Positions 1-8,145 of a stretch of DNA of 64,000 nt are shown here, piece after piece; positions within the stretch are counted from its first letter, which is position 1; each line of letters opens with the position of its first letter. The DNA lies in the NCBI GenBank assembly GCA_045633565.1, contig JAZQYO010000027.1, forward strand, positions 62,001 to 126,000. Direction: 5' to 3'. Made by a program: the position numbers and the translations under genes. The stretch comes from RGIG7450 sp045633565. GTDB lineage: Bacteria > Bacillota > Clostridia > RUG12999. Below the pieces are notes generated by a model. It did no database searches, was not told the origin of the DNA, and worked only from the letters and a program-made list of their open reading frames with translations.

Positions 1-2
1 GG

Positions 3-350
3 TATATTGAAAGCTTTAGTGAAACAGTCAGTCTGATGGATACTGTCGGTTCAACAGCAACTGTCACTTTGCCGAAAAGCAACTGTAGTATGGTAGAATT
101 CTACATGGATTTTGCCTCAAACTCATGGATGATAATTAATATATTTCCTAAAGAAAACGGGCGGATTTATTGGCAATATTCCAACGGAATGTTTGACGAG
201 GGTGAGCTATTGCCTATGAATGTCTACGGAAGAAGCAGAGAAATCGGCGTTGCGGTAAGTGGCAACAGACTAACGCTGTCAATAGAAAACAGTACCCAAA
301 ACAGCACCGATATTCGTGAAGTAAAAATTTGTGGTTATTGTGTACGATAG
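3..350 (+). CDS. Phage tail-associated protein, C-terminal part
   Basis: The reading frame is open back to the first bases of the window, so this is the 3' end of a larger gene; the ATG at 36 is probably internal. The visible 115 residues have alternating polar and aromatic beta-strand character and no recognisable enzyme motif. It lies 12 nt upstream of the next small phage gene and upstream of the amidase and holin, so a tail, baseplate or receptor-binding structural role is inferred from context only. Confidence 0.5.
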   Translation, partial: YIESFSETVSLMDTVGSTATVTLPKSNCSMVEFYMDFASNSWMIINIFPKENGRIYWQYSNGMFDEGELLPMNVYGRSREIGVAVSGNRLTLSIENSTQNSTDIREVKICGYCVR

Positions 351-362
351 GGGGAAGCGGTT

Positions 363-671
363 ATGATAAAAATTTATTCCGGCGGTGAAAAAATAAGCTG
401 CAGCACAGAAGACACATTTTTACTTACGGTTGACTCGGAAAACGGGTTTGAGGCCGGTACAAGCTTAAAATTTCAGGTGGCAAAAGATGAAGATGGGGAA
501 CTTTTGATTGATAAAATTTTCAGTCCGGACGGTGCGACTTTTCAGATTGAACTGACGGAAGAAGAAAAGCCTGCACTTGGAGAATATGTTTACAGAATAG
601 TGCTGATGAGCGCAGACAAAAGTGTTATAACCCAAAAAAGCGGACAGCTTGAAGTGAAATGGGGTGCTTAA
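363..671 (+). CDS. Small phage structural protein (beta-rich, unknown)
   Basis: This 102-residue protein has no signal peptide or membrane segment. Its pattern (acidic, regularly alternating strands, an EYVYRIVL segment near residues 76-83, C-terminal LEVKWGA) resembles small beta-sandwich proteins found between tail and lysis genes of Clostridia prophages, perhaps like the N-terminal domain of baseplate upper proteins. A GGGGG ribosome binding site lies 6 nt upstream of the ATG. It overlaps the next gene if that one starts at GTG 664. The exact function is unknown. Confidence 0.5.
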   Translation: MIKIYSGGEKISCSTEDTFLLTVDSENGFEAGTSLKFQVAKDEDGELLIDKIFSPDGATFQIELTEEEKPALGEYVYRIVLMSADKSVITQKSGQLEVKWGA

Positions 672-672
672 T

Positions 673-915
673 ATGGCAGAACTAATTTTATCCGCAAAGT
701 CCCCGCAAAAAATCATTTTAGAGTCAAAAAGTAAAAACCAGCACAATAATCTTGGCAATCTTTCTTTTGACAAAAGTGGTCATACGGGATTTCAAAAAGA
801 GCTTACCGCACAGCAACTTGCAAACATTCAGGCCGTTTCGGAAAAAGTCGACAAAGCTTATGTTGACTCCGCCATACAGTCAGCAATTCTTGACAGCTGG
901 GAGGTTGCTGTATGA
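673..915 (+). CDS. Small phage protein, unknown
   Basis: This product of about 80 residues begins MAELILSAKSPQ. A GTG start at 664 is also possible and would overlap the preceding gene by 8 nt; the ATG at 673 fits the protein start better. The C-terminal half is predicted helical (TAQQLANIQAVSEKVDKAY). It overlaps the next start by 4 nt (ATGA), which suggests translational coupling. The context is the tail-to-lysis segment of the prophage. No known domain was recognised. Confidence 0.5.
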   Translation: MAELILSAKSPQKIILESKSKNQHNNLGNLSFDKSGHTGFQKELTAQQLANIQAVSEKVDKAYVDSAIQSAILDSWEVAV

Positions 916-1694
916 GTATTCATAAGGAAAAATTTACTGAGATTGCTGATGCGATACGCAGTAAAACAGGAGAAACCGGATTAATAAAACCTTCTGACTT
1001 TGCAGGTAAGGTTAATGAGGTTTTTAAAGCCGGGGCAAAGTCTGAATATGATAGCTTTTGGGATGCGTTTCAGCACAACGGAAAAAGAACTGATTACAGA
1101 CACGCTTTCCGTGGCATAGGCAATTTTGATGCAGGCTGGAATGAGGAAATATTTAAACCGAAATATGACATAAAACCCTTGCAGGCACAAAGTATTTTTT
1201 ACAATACACGGTTTTTAGCAATAGACCTTAGACCGGCGCAATTCAAAGAAAGATTTGGCGTTGAATTTGATTTGTCAAACAGTACATCTTTAGACCAATT
1301 TTTAAGCGATTCTGCTATATATGCGGTTGGTACAATAAATGCGTCGAAACTGTCAAACAGACTCTATTATGTATTTTTTGGTGCGATAAATTTACATACT
1401 ATCGAAAAACTTATATTGCCTATGGCAGCAGAGCCATCAATGAATACAACGGCTGCTTTTATGAATTGCAACGCATTAACTACTATTTTGGAAATTGAAG
1501 GGGTGTTTGGCAATAGTTTTTCTTTTTCTTACAGCCCATTAGGAAAGGATACAATAATGCGAATTATAAACGCACTTGCAGATTATTCTGATGGCAGTTA
1601 TAAAAAAACATTAACACTTGGCACAAAAAACCTTGCAAAGCTGACCGATGCAGAAAAAGCTGTTGCGACAGAGAAAGGATGGACACTTGCGTGA
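912..1694 (+). CDS. Phage tail-tip or fibre-like protein
   Basis: This 260-residue protein begins with a short helical motif (EKFTEIADAIRSKTGETG, then a pro-Ser-Asp-Phe segment at 27-30) seen at the start of many Clostridia prophage proteins that are otherwise variable or leucine-rich-repeat-like. The segment around residues 45-90 (DSFWDAFQHNG, FRGIGNFDAGWN, FKPKYDIKP) also recurs in that family. The C-terminal 25 residues (LGTKNLAKLTDAEKAVATEKGW) match the end of BspA-like repeat modules. A surface or adhesion role in the virion is inferred. It overlaps the next gene by 16 nt. Confidence 0.55.
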   Translation: MSIHKEKFTEIADAIRSKTGETGLIKPSDFAGKVNEVFKAGAKSEYDSFWDAFQHNGKRTDYRHAFRGIGNFDAGWNEEIFKPKYDIKPLQAQSIFYNTRFLAIDLRPAQFKERFGVEFDLSNSTSLDQFLSDSAIYAVGTINASKLSNRLYYVFFGAINLHTIEKLILPMAAEPSMNTTAAFMNCNALTTILEIEGVFGNSFSFSYSPLGKDTIMRIINALADYSDGSYKKTLTLGTKNLAKLTDAEKAVATEKGWTLA

Positions 1695-1882
1695 TTGAAA
1701 CAAAAATTGAGCTCAGAAAACTTACTGCTGCCGAAGGTATGACACTCACAAATGGTGAAGCGTACGGAAAAGAGGTTTATCTCGGCAAAAATGACAGCCC
1801 TGATAATTGGTATGAAATTACCGATGCAGAATATGAAAAAATATTGGCAGAACAGGAAAAGGGCGTGCCGGAAAATGATTAG
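1679..1882 (+). CDS. Small phage protein, unknown (XkdX-like position)
   Basis: This 67-residue acidic protein begins within the preceding gene and ends 8 nt inside the amidase gene. It contains NWYEITDAEYEKILAEQEK near the C-terminus, a pattern common in short phage proteins located just before the lysis cassette. No membrane segment or enzyme motif is visible. The ribosome binding site GAGAAAGGATGG lies within the upstream gene. Confidence 0.45.
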   Translation: MDTCVIETKIELRKLTAAEGMTLTNGEAYGKEVYLGKNDSPDNWYEITDAEYEKILAEQEKGVPEND

Positions 1883-2495
1883 AGATTTTATTCCAGAGGA
1901 AAAGTATGCTCTCAAATGTCCTTACAAAATGACGCCCGAGTTTATTGTAATACATAATACTGCAAATGATGCGAGTGCAAAAAATGAGATATCATATATG
2001 AAAAATAATGACTCTGAAACAAGTTATCATTATGCTGTTGATGATGTTGAAATAATTCAGGCAATTCCAACCTGTCGTAACACATGGCACGCAGGCGATG
2101 GTGCAGACGGAAAAGGAAACAGATATGGTATTGCAATAGAGATTTGCTACTCAAAATCGGGTGGAGAAAGGTTTTTAAAAGCTGAGGAAAATGCAGCAAA
2201 ACTTGTTGCGTCGCTTTTAAAGGAGTGGGGCTGGACTATTAGCCAGGTGAAAAAACATCAGGATTTTTCAGGGAAATACTGTCCCCACAGAACACTTGAT
2301 TTGGGTTGGGACAGATTTTTGAAAAAGGTGAAAAGCTATATGGAGTTGACAGAAGTAAACGATATTGTCAGGGAACTTTCTGAGAGAGGGATAATAATAG
2401 ACAAAGACCTTTGGCTTGAAAAACTGGGACAGGATGAAAATTCATACTGGCTTGCGAGAAAATGTGTGAATTATATACGTAAAGAGGTGAAATAG
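1875..2495 (+). CDS. N-acetylmuramoyl-L-alanine amidase (phage endolysin)
   Basis: This 206-residue peptidoglycan hydrolase of the Amidase_2 (PGRP-like zinc amidase) family cleaves the bond between N-acetylmuramic acid and L-alanine. Visible signatures are the first zinc ligand in IVIHNTAND (His27), HAGDG in the middle, a GIAIEIC strand with the expected glutamate and KYCPHRTL carrying the last His and the usual Cys. The C-terminal tail of about 60 residues (NDIVRELSERGIIIDKDLW) resembles a small cell-wall-binding or helical repeat module seen at the end of Clostridia phage amidases. The start is the ATG that overlaps the upstream gene; a longer frame from 1752 would be a shadow. No signal peptide, so export depends on the holin next door. 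Confidence 0.9.
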   Translation: MIRDFIPEEKYALKCPYKMTPEFIVIHNTANDASAKNEISYMKNNDSETSYHYAVDDVEIIQAIPTCRNTWHAGDGADGKGNRYGIAIEICYSKSGGERFLKAEENAAKLVASLLKEWGWTISQVKKHQDFSGKYCPHRTLDLGWDRFLKKVKSYMELTEVNDIVRELSERGIIIDKDLWLEKLGQDENSYWLARKCVNYIRKEVK

Positions 2496-2930
2496 GTGGA
2501 AAAAATAAAAATTACCATAAGTGGTCTTTTAGCAGTGATAACAGCAAAACTGGGAATACTTGCAGTCCCTGTTTATATACTGATTTTTTTAAATATAGTT
2601 GATTATTCAACGGGAATTGCAGCGGCATACTACAAGGGTGAAAATATATGCAGCAGAAAAGGATTTCGTGGCATTGCAAAAAAAATATGTATGTGGCTTT
2701 TGGTAGCGGTGGGTGTAATAATAGATAAAATGCTGATTTACACTGCTTCTGTAGCACATATCAACCTGTCAGTTTCTTTTATGGCAGGCTGCTTTGTAGC
2801 GATATGGCTTATTTGCAATGAGGTGATTTCCATTTTGGAAAACATAAGCGATATAGGGGTAAAAGTGCCGGCATTTATGGAAAGTATTCTTAAAGCAATA
2901 AAAGGCAAAATTGAAAAGGACGCCAGATGA
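2496..2930 (+). CDS. Phage holin (toxin-secretion/lysis holin family)
   Basis: This 144-residue membrane protein starts at GTG directly after the amidase stop codon. Hydrophobic segments lie near residues 8-33, 63-80 and 88-110, and the sequence NIVDYSTGIAAAYYKGE matches the conserved region of the Phage_holin_4_1 / TIGR01593 family. Holins form pores that release the endolysin and time lysis. The adjacency to the amidase makes a standard lysis cassette. A strong terminator begins right after the stop codon. Confidence 0.9.
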   Translation: MEKIKITISGLLAVITAKLGILAVPVYILIFLNIVDYSTGIAAAYYKGENICSRKGFRGIAKKICMWLLVAVGVIIDKMLIYTASVAHINLSVSFMAGCFVAIWLICNEVISILENISDIGVKVPAFMESILKAIKGKIEKDAR

Positions 2931-2967
2931 AAAGTTGTCCACCCAATCGGGTGGACAACTTTTTTAT
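2931..2967. terminator. Strong intrinsic terminator, probably bidirectional
   Basis: AAAAGTTGTCCACC and GGTGGACAACTTTT form a perfect 14 bp stem with a CAATCG loop, followed by TTTTATTTTATTTTTTT. It ends the prophage lysis operon on the plus strand. Read from the other side it has an A/T tract too, and it lies directly after the stop codon of the minus-strand gene ending at 2969, so it can serve both convergent units. Confidence 0.9.
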
Positions 2968-2968
2968 T

Positions 2969-3640
2969 TTATTTTTTTCCTTTGGGACAATTTTTTACAC
3001 ATATCCCGCAGACAACTCCACGGCCAATATGCTGAAAATTCTTTTTCATATATTCCGAACAAGCCTGCCTGTCAAGAGTTTCGGTGGGATTTTCAAGACT
3101 AAAGGGAGTGGAACTGATTGCCATTGCAGGACAAAGTTTTACGCAAACTTCACAATCCCCGCAGATGTCGCCGTTAAACGGCTCATCTGCCGGCAGAGGC
3201 AAATCTGTTAAAAGTGTACCAAGTCGTACCCTGGGACCAAATTTGTGGGAAATGAAAAGTCCGCTTTTGCCTATGCCGCCAAGTCCGGCAAGTCTTGCTG
3301 CTGTTTTGTGCTGAAAAAATCCGCTGTATCCGGAAATGCTCTGAGATGCCGCAACGGGAATATATCTGCCACCCATTTTTTCTATTTCCATTCCGGTTTT
3401 TAAAAGAATGTTGTCAATATGTGCATTCACAGTTCTGTAATGGTGGAAATATACATGCGTGGGAGCATCAGTGATGCCTTCTATTACAGCATCCGAAAGC
3501 TTTACAACAATGGATACGGCATATTTAAAATGGGGGCTGTCGGTGACTTTTTCGGAAGTATCTTCGCCGATTAAAGCAAAGCCGGTGTCATGGCAGCCGT
3601 ATGAAAGTATTTTCTCTTTTAAGTGGTTCATAACAATCAT
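2969..3640 (-). CDS. QueG-like 4Fe-4S protein (epoxyqueuosine reductase-related)
   Basis: This 223-residue iron-sulfur protein has two C-terminal cysteine clusters, CGDCEVCVKLCP (about residues 160-171) and CGICVKNCP (about 211-219), the pattern of the double-cluster-binding domain found in QueG and relatives. The upstream GIGKSGLFISHKFGPRVRLGTLLTD segment is also typical of COG1600 proteins. At 223 residues it is far shorter than true QueG (about 340-380), lacking the HEAT-like C-terminal part and much of the cobalamin domain, so it is probably a paralogue with an unknown redox role. The ATG overlaps the upstream stop codon (ATGA), indicating coupling. Confidence 0.75.
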   Translation of the reverse strand: MIVMNHLKEKILSYGCHDTGFALIGEDTSEKVTDSPHFKYAVSIVVKLSDAVIEGITDAPTHVYFHHYRTVNAHIDNILLKTGMEIEKMGGRYIPVAASQSISGYSGFFQHKTAARLAGLGGIGKSGLFISHKFGPRVRLGTLLTDLPLPADEPFNGDICGDCEVCVKLCPAMAISSTPFSLENPTETLDRQACSEYMKKNFQHIGRGVVCGICVKNCPKGKK

Positions 3641-4131
3641 CCTAATATCCAGTTAAGGAATGGTGCTGCTCCTGAAACAACAAGGTAATATGCAGAGGAA
3701 ACTATTACAGATGCAATTATAACACCTAGTGTTATCGCAGGAAGTGCATACTTTAATCGCATATCAAGCAATGCGGCGATAAGTGCACCTGTCCAGGCAC
3801 CCGTGCCCGGCAGTGGTATTGCAACAAATATCAAAAGTCCCCAAAAATTGTTTTTTATAACCTTGTCTGATTTTTTGAAAGCTCTTTCCTCAAGTTTTTG
3901 CACAAATGTGCGAAGTGCACCGAGCTTTTTAAACCATTTAAAAATGGGTCTTATAAACAAAAGTATAAAGGGAATTGGGAGCAAATTTCCGGCTATGGTC
4001 AGAATTATCGCAAGAGGCAGGCTTACACCTGAAGCAAGCGCAACAGGCAGCGCACCCCTAAGCTCTATAACAGGCACCATAGATATTAAAAACGCCCAAA
4101 GTTCAGCGAACTGCTTTAAATGTTCCAACAT
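3637..4131 (-). CDS. Small multi-drug export family membrane protein
   Basis: This 164-residue integral membrane protein belongs to the COG2426 / PF06695 family, whose name is historical and whose transport substrate is not well established. The conserved ELRGALPVA motif lies near residue 21, and PLPGTGAWTGAL occurs in the second half. Four to five hydrophobic segments are visible. The ATG at 4131 was chosen because AAAGG lies 9 nt upstream; a TTG at 4155 inside the preceding stop is the alternative. It sits in the ftsEX operon. Confidence 0.8.
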   Translation of the reverse strand: MLEHLKQFAELWAFLISMVPVIELRGALPVALASGVSLPLAIILTIAGNLLPIPFILLFIRPIFKWFKKLGALRTFVQKLEERAFKKSDKVIKNNFWGLLIFVAIPLPGTGAWTGALIAALLDMRLKYALPAITLGVIIASVIVSSAYYLVVSGAAPFLNWILG

Positions 4132-4151
4132 AGAAAAATACCTTTCAAAAA

Positions 4152-5234
4152 TCAAGTAATATACGGTGCAGGATTAACTTTTACTCCGTTAAGAATAACC
4201 TCAAAATGAAGGTGCGGACCGGTGGAATAACCTGTGCTGCCGATGGCAGCAATTGTATCCCCACGGGATACAGATTGTCCCACTGTAGCATATATTTTGC
4301 TGCAATGCGCATAAAGAGTAGACATTCCGTTTCCGTGGTTTACAATCAGGTAATTGCCGTAACCATAGTTGCCGTAAATAACTCTTGAAACGGTACCGGT
4401 GTCTGCCGCAACAATAGCATTACCGGTTGCGATAGCAATATCCATGCCGGTGTGATTATTTATTTTTGTTTCAGAACGATAACCGAAATTGCTGGAAATA
4501 TATCCGCCTGCAGGAACGGGCCACTGAAGCTGACCTGAGCCTTTTTTAGCCACTTTATAATCGTTGGAAAGAGCAGAAGCAGCTTTTTTTGTTTCCTCCT
4601 CCTGGGCAGCAATAGCTTTTTTATATTCATCTATATCAGCAGCAAGCTCTTTCATTGCAGACTGCTGTTCGGAAGCTAAGCTGTCAAGATGTGATTTCTG
4701 TGAAGAAAGCAGGTTTCTTGACTGCACCTGTTCGTCTTTTTTAGCTACAACAAGAGCTTTTGCGTCTTCAACCTCTGTTTTGAGCTTTGATATTTCGTTC
4801 ATTACATCGCGGTCATGATTTATTATGTTGCTGACAAGAGTGAGACGGAGAAGAAAATCCGAAAAACTGTCAGCACCCAAAATAACGTCAAGATAACTTG
4901 TTGACCCACGGTACTGAAGAGCACGCAGACGGGTTTCGAAATTACCTTTTTTTACGTCAAGCTGAACGTTTAAATCGTCAATTTTGGCATTTTGCTCAGC
5001 TATTTCGCTGTCCAGTGTGGAAATCATATCATTTACTTCATCAATGTCATCCTGAAGGGCAGTGATCTTCTCGTCATAGGCGAGCTTTTTTTCTTTTGCC
5101 GAAGCATATTTTTTATCAGCCTGAGTAAGTTTTTTCTCAAGTTCTGCACGCTTTTCGGCAGGTGTCTGTGCACTGGTCGAAAAGGCTAAAATAACAGCTA
5201 AAAAAATAATCAGAAGGGGTTTTAGATGTTTCAT
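4152..5234 (-). CDS. Secreted M23 peptidoglycan hydrolase, EnvC/PcsB-like partner of FtsEX
   Basis: This 360-residue exported protein has a signal peptide (residues 1-22, ending SAQ), a long coiled coil (about 25-215) and a C-terminal LytM/M23 domain (about 235-360). Zinc ligands and catalytic residues are all present: His261 and Asp265 in HTGMD, His310 in YAHC and the HLH at 341-343. It should therefore be an active endopeptidase, unlike E. coli EnvC, which is degenerate and only activates amidases. It lies 12 nt downstream of ftsX, so the likely model is that FtsEX controls this hydrolase through the coiled coil during septation or elongation. A GGAGG site precedes the ATG. Confidence 0.9.
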   Translation of the reverse strand: MKHLKPLLIIFLAVILAFSTSAQTPAEKRAELEKKLTQADKKYASAKEKKLAYDEKITALQDDIDEVNDMISTLDSEIAEQNAKIDDLNVQLDVKKGNFETRLRALQYRGSTSYLDVILGADSFSDFLLRLTLVSNIINHDRDVMNEISKLKTEVEDAKALVVAKKDEQVQSRNLLSSQKSHLDSLASEQQSAMKELAADIDEYKKAIAAQEEETKKAASALSNDYKVAKKGSGQLQWPVPAGGYISSNFGYRSETKINNHTGMDIAIATGNAIVAADTGTVSRVIYGNYGYGNYLIVNHGNGMSTLYAHCSKIYATVGQSVSRGDTIAAIGSTGYSTGPHLHFEVILNGVKVNPAPYIT

Positions 5235-5246
5235 CTGAAGCCTCCT

Positions 5247-6128
5247 TTATACGTCTAAATATTTTCTGACAGACAGCATGCTGCCTATTGCGCCGATAAC
5301 ACCACCGGCAATAATAAACACAACTAATAAAAGGATAGAAATTGTTCCAATTTCAACAAGATTGAAAAGACCAAAAAAGGAAGTCCACCAACCAAAAAAT
5401 GCTCTGTAGGCAAAATGAGCGGGGATATAAGCTATAAGACCGCCGATAATCCCTACAATGGTACCTTCAATTATGAAGGGTGAACGGATAAAGCGGTTGG
5501 TTGCACCCACCGATTTCATTATTTCAATTTCACGTTTTCTGTTCATTAAAGTAAGTTTTATGGTATTTGAAATTATGAAAATTGCAACAATTGCAAAAAT
5601 AATCATGGCAAAAACACTTATGTTTCTGGCGATGCTTGTGAAGGAAATAATTCCGTTTAAAACATCCGTTCTGTTGGACACCATTACAATACCCGGAATC
5701 TGCGAAAGTGACTGTTCAACAGCAGAGGCATCATCAACGTCCGAAAGGGAAATTTTGTAGTAAAAATGAAGAGGATTATCCTCGTCAAGACCTGCAAAAA
5801 ATGCAGCGTCGTCGTATGTACTTTCCAAACTTTCAAGAGCTTCCTCTTTGGTTGCAAAAACTGCCGCTTTTACATTTTGAATTGCAGCAATATCTGTCTC
5901 CAGAGCACGTGCAGCATCCTCAGAATAGGACAAATCTACAAATGCATGAATCTCAAAACTTGCTTCAAGCTGCTCGGATATAAAACCAAGGTTGGTGCCG
6001 AAAACAATTGCAAGACCTAAAAGGAGCATTGAAAAAATAATGGTGGATACACTTATGATAACCATAAGTTTATTGCGGAATATTCCGGAAAAAGCCTGTT
6101 TCAGATAGTATTTGAAATTATTAAACAT
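5247..6128 (-). CDS. ftsX: Cell division protein FtsX, permease-like
   Basis: This 293-residue protein has an N-terminal cytoplasmic stretch with KYYLKQAFSGIFRNK, TM1 (about 22-45), an extracellular loop of about 120 residues and three C-terminal membrane helices, the standard FtsX topology. It contains KREIEIMKSVGAT after TM2, the conserved coupling region contacting FtsE. FtsX forms a complex with FtsE and transmits ATP-driven changes to a periplasmic or extracellular hydrolase. It overlaps ftsE by 8 nt with GGAGGAG upstream of its ATG, and the M23 hydrolase gene follows. Confidence 0.95.
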   Translation of the reverse strand: MFNNFKYYLKQAFSGIFRNKLMVIISVSTIIFSMLLLGLAIVFGTNLGFISEQLEASFEIHAFVDLSYSEDAARALETDIAAIQNVKAAVFATKEEALESLESTYDDAAFFAGLDEDNPLHFYYKISLSDVDDASAVEQSLSQIPGIVMVSNRTDVLNGIISFTSIARNISVFAMIIFAIVAIFIISNTIKLTLMNRKREIEIMKSVGATNRFIRSPFIIEGTIVGIIGGLIAYIPAHFAYRAFFGWWTSFFGLFNLVEIGTISILLLVVFIIAGGVIGAIGSMLSVRKYLDV

Positions 6129-6798
6129 AGCTTAGCTCCTCCTCGGGACATGTTACAATACCGTTTTCTATTGTTATGACACGTTTTTGCATTTCATCAA
6201 CGATATTCTGAGCATGGGTAACCATTAAAACGGTAGTACCCTGTTTGTTTATATGGTCAAGTATGGACATGATTTCCCAGGCGGTATCATTGTCCAGATT
6301 TCCGGTAGGTTCGTCAGCAATTAAAATGTGCGGCTTGTTTGCAAGAGCGCGGGCAATGCCAACTCTCTGCTGTTCGCCCCCCGACAGCTGGTCGGGATAG
6401 GATTTTGCTTTGTTTGTAAGGCCCACCATACTTAAAACATCGGGAACCCGTCTTCTGATTTGCCTGCTGCTTGCACCGACAACCTCCATGGCAAAGGCCA
6501 CGTTTTCATAAACGGTTTTCTTGGGAAGGAGACGGAAATCCTGGAAAACTATTCCCATGCTTCTGCGCAGATAGGGAACTTTTTTTGCAGGAAGAGAGGT
6601 TACATCAAAATCGGCGACAGTGATTTTACCACTGTCGGGAGTTTCCTCGTGGGTAATAAGTTTGGTAAGTGTGGATTTACCGGCTCCACTGGGACCGGTA
6701 ATAAAAACAAACTCGCCTTTATTTATGTGAAAAGTAGCGTCATTTAATGCAATGACACGGTCTTCGTATATTTTGGTAACATTTTGGAAAAGTATCAT
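6121..6798 (-). CDS. ftsE: Cell division ATP-binding protein FtsE
   Basis: This 225-residue ABC-type ATPase has Walker A GPSGAGKST (about 35-43), the signature LSGGEQQR, Walker B ILIADEPTGNLD and the H-loop VTHAQ. It powers FtsX and so couples cytoplasmic ATP use to cell-wall cutting. The gene overlaps ftsX by 8 nt and follows the PucR/CdaR-type regulator by 16 nt in the same direction. Length and motif spacing are standard for the family. Confidence 0.96.
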   Translation of the reverse strand: MILFQNVTKIYEDRVIALNDATFHINKGEFVFITGPSGAGKSTLTKLITHEETPDSGKITVADFDVTSLPAKKVPYLRRSMGIVFQDFRLLPKKTVYENVAFAMEVVGASSRQIRRRVPDVLSMVGLTNKAKSYPDQLSGGEQQRVGIARALANKPHILIADEPTGNLDNDTAWEIMSILDHINKQGTTVLMVTHAQNIVDEMQKRVITIENGIVTCPEEELSYV

Positions 6799-6814
6799 AA
6801 CAGACAGTCCTTTT

Positions 6815-7897
6815 TTAGAATTTTACTGCATTTGAAGAGAGGTATTTTTTTACCATCATTGCAACCTTAAATGTAACGGCCTGGTCAAATTCGCGCAGGT
6901 CAAGACCTGTGACCTTTTCAATCTTGTCTAATCTGTAAACAAGTGTGTTTCTGTGGACGAAAAGCTCACGAGCGGTCTCGGATACGTTAAGGTTGTGTTT
7001 GAAGAATTTCTGTATTGTAAGAATTGTTTCCTGGTCTAAAACATCAAGGGTTTCCTTTTTGAACACCTCAGTGAGGAAAAGCTCACAAAGTGTTGTGGGA
7101 AGCTGATATATCAGACGTCCGATGCCGAGATTTTCATAATTTATAATCTGTTTTTCAATGTCAAAAACTTTGCCTACCTCAAGGGCAACCTGAGCCTCTT
7201 TGTAGCTTAAGGCAAGGTCGCGGATATTACCGCAGACGGAACCTATACCCACATAAACCTTAACAAGTGCTTCTGTATAGAGGGTATCCACAATGGATTT
7301 TGCAATTTTTTCAAGGTCTTTGCCGTCTGTGCCTTCCTTGACTTCACGCACAAGGGCAAGATAATGCTCGTCCACGTTGATTATAAAGTTTTTACCCTTT
7401 TCGGGGAAAAGGTTCTGCAGAATGTCATAAATTGAGAAGTTTGCCACACCGGCTGTCTGGATTATAAATACCACACGGTTTACATCAACAGCGAGATGCA
7501 AATCCTTCGCCTTTATAAGAATATCACCGGGCAAAATATTGTCCATGAGAATGTTTTTCACGAGATTTGTTTTGTCATATTTTTCGTCATGAAGGGTCTT
7601 GATGTTGGAAAGAGTGATGGCAAGCACGCTGCAACAGGTTCTTGCAACCTCATCCGAACCTTCGCAGAAGGTAATAAACTCAAGCTTATTGCGGTTACCC
7701 ACCGGTTTATATGTAAAACCGTTGTATGAATAAAACGCATTCGGGTCGGAATATTTTTTCAGTATAAAATCAATGGTAGCTGAATCAAGAATTCCGTAAG
7801 TGCACGCAGTAAGACTGCCGTTTGAGTCAATAACACCCATACGGCGGTTGTATAAATCCTTAAGCTGTAATATGACATTCTGATAAATTCTACTCAT
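6815..7897 (-). CDS. CdaR/PucR-type transcriptional regulator
   Basis: This 360-residue protein has a C-terminal helix-turn-helix of the HTH_30 type (about 297-355: NLNVSETARELFVHRNTLVYRLDKIE), preceded by a GGDEF-like central domain as in the CdaR/sugar-diacid and PucR families. The N-terminal part has no recognised sensor domain, so the effector is unknown. It is the first gene of the unit that continues into ftsE, which is an unusual place for this regulator. A GAGGAGG site precedes the ATG and a good promoter lies upstream. The inverted repeat at 7921-7947 could be its own operator (inference). Confidence 0.82.
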   Translation of the reverse strand: MSRIYQNVILQLKDLYNRRMGVIDSNGSLTACTYGILDSATIDFILKKYSDPNAFYSYNGFTYKPVGNRNKLEFITFCEGSDEVARTCCSVLAITLSNIKTLHDEKYDKTNLVKNILMDNILPGDILIKAKDLHLAVDVNRVVFIIQTAGVANFSIYDILQNLFPEKGKNFIINVDEHYLALVREVKEGTDGKDLEKIAKSIVDTLYTEALVKVYVGIGSVCGNIRDLALSYKEAQVALEVGKVFDIEKQIINYENLGIGRLIYQLPTTLCELFLTEVFKKETLDVLDQETILTIQKFFKHNLNVSETARELFVHRNTLVYRLDKIEKVTGLDLREFDQAVTFKVAMMVKKYLSSNAVKF

Positions 7898-7920
7898 AAA
7901 GTTAATCCTCCTCTGTGGAA

Positions 7921-7947
7921 AATGATTGAGCGGTAAAAATAATCATT
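7921..7947. promoter_or_regulatory. Inverted repeat, possible operator
   Basis: AATGATT and AATCATT form a perfect 7 bp inverted repeat separated by 13 nt, between the regulator's promoter and its ribosome binding site. Its place just downstream of the -10 would suit repression of the regulator gene. There is no direct evidence of a binding protein. Confidence 0.3.
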
Positions 7948-7955
7948 CACTATAT

Positions 7956-7984
7956 ATCATAATATTTTTTTGGGCATTTTGCAA
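7956..7984 (-). promoter_or_regulatory. Promoter of the regulator-ftsEX operon
   Basis: On the minus strand TTGCAA (7984-7979) is followed after exactly 17 nt by TATGAT (7961-7956). This fits a vegetative sigma-A promoter about 55 nt upstream of the ATG at 7897. Confidence 0.6.
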
Positions 7985-8107
7985 TAGTTTTTTTTATTAT
8001 TTTTACAAAAATGACGAAAAAACTTCAAAACTTTTGTTATATTAAACCAAAAATCGTCCAAAAAAATAAAAAATCTCTTTACTATATGTTTAAGTCGTGT
8101 TATCATA

Positions 8108-8113
8108 TATAAT
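8108..8113 (+). promoter_or_regulatory. Candidate -10 element for the long plus-strand unit
   Basis: TATAAT lies 33 nt before the ATG at 8146 in a very AT-rich region. The hexamer 17 nt upstream (TATGTT) is a poor -35, so only the -10 is convincing. It would be the main promoter for the 27-gene run that starts here. Confidence 0.45.
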
Positions 8114-8145
8114 AAGAAAATATGTTTAAAAAGAGGTGCGAAAAT

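Larger units (their letters stand above)
1..2930 (+). mobile_element. Right (lysis) end of a prophage, cut by the window edge
   Basis: Seven small, tightly packed plus-strand genes end with an N-acetylmuramoyl-L-alanine amidase and a holin, the usual order at the late end of a Firmicutes siphophage or myophage cluster after the tail genes. A strong terminator follows and housekeeping-type genes begin on the opposite strand. The left part lies outside the window, so integrase, portal or terminase genes cannot be seen and a defective prophage or a tail-derived bacteriocin cannot be excluded. I could not identify an attachment site. Confidence 0.8.

Noticed and set aside
2931..2967. Possible DnaA box in the terminator stem (TTGTCCACC)
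   Set aside because: Two mismatches from TTATCCACA and fully explained by the terminator hairpin.
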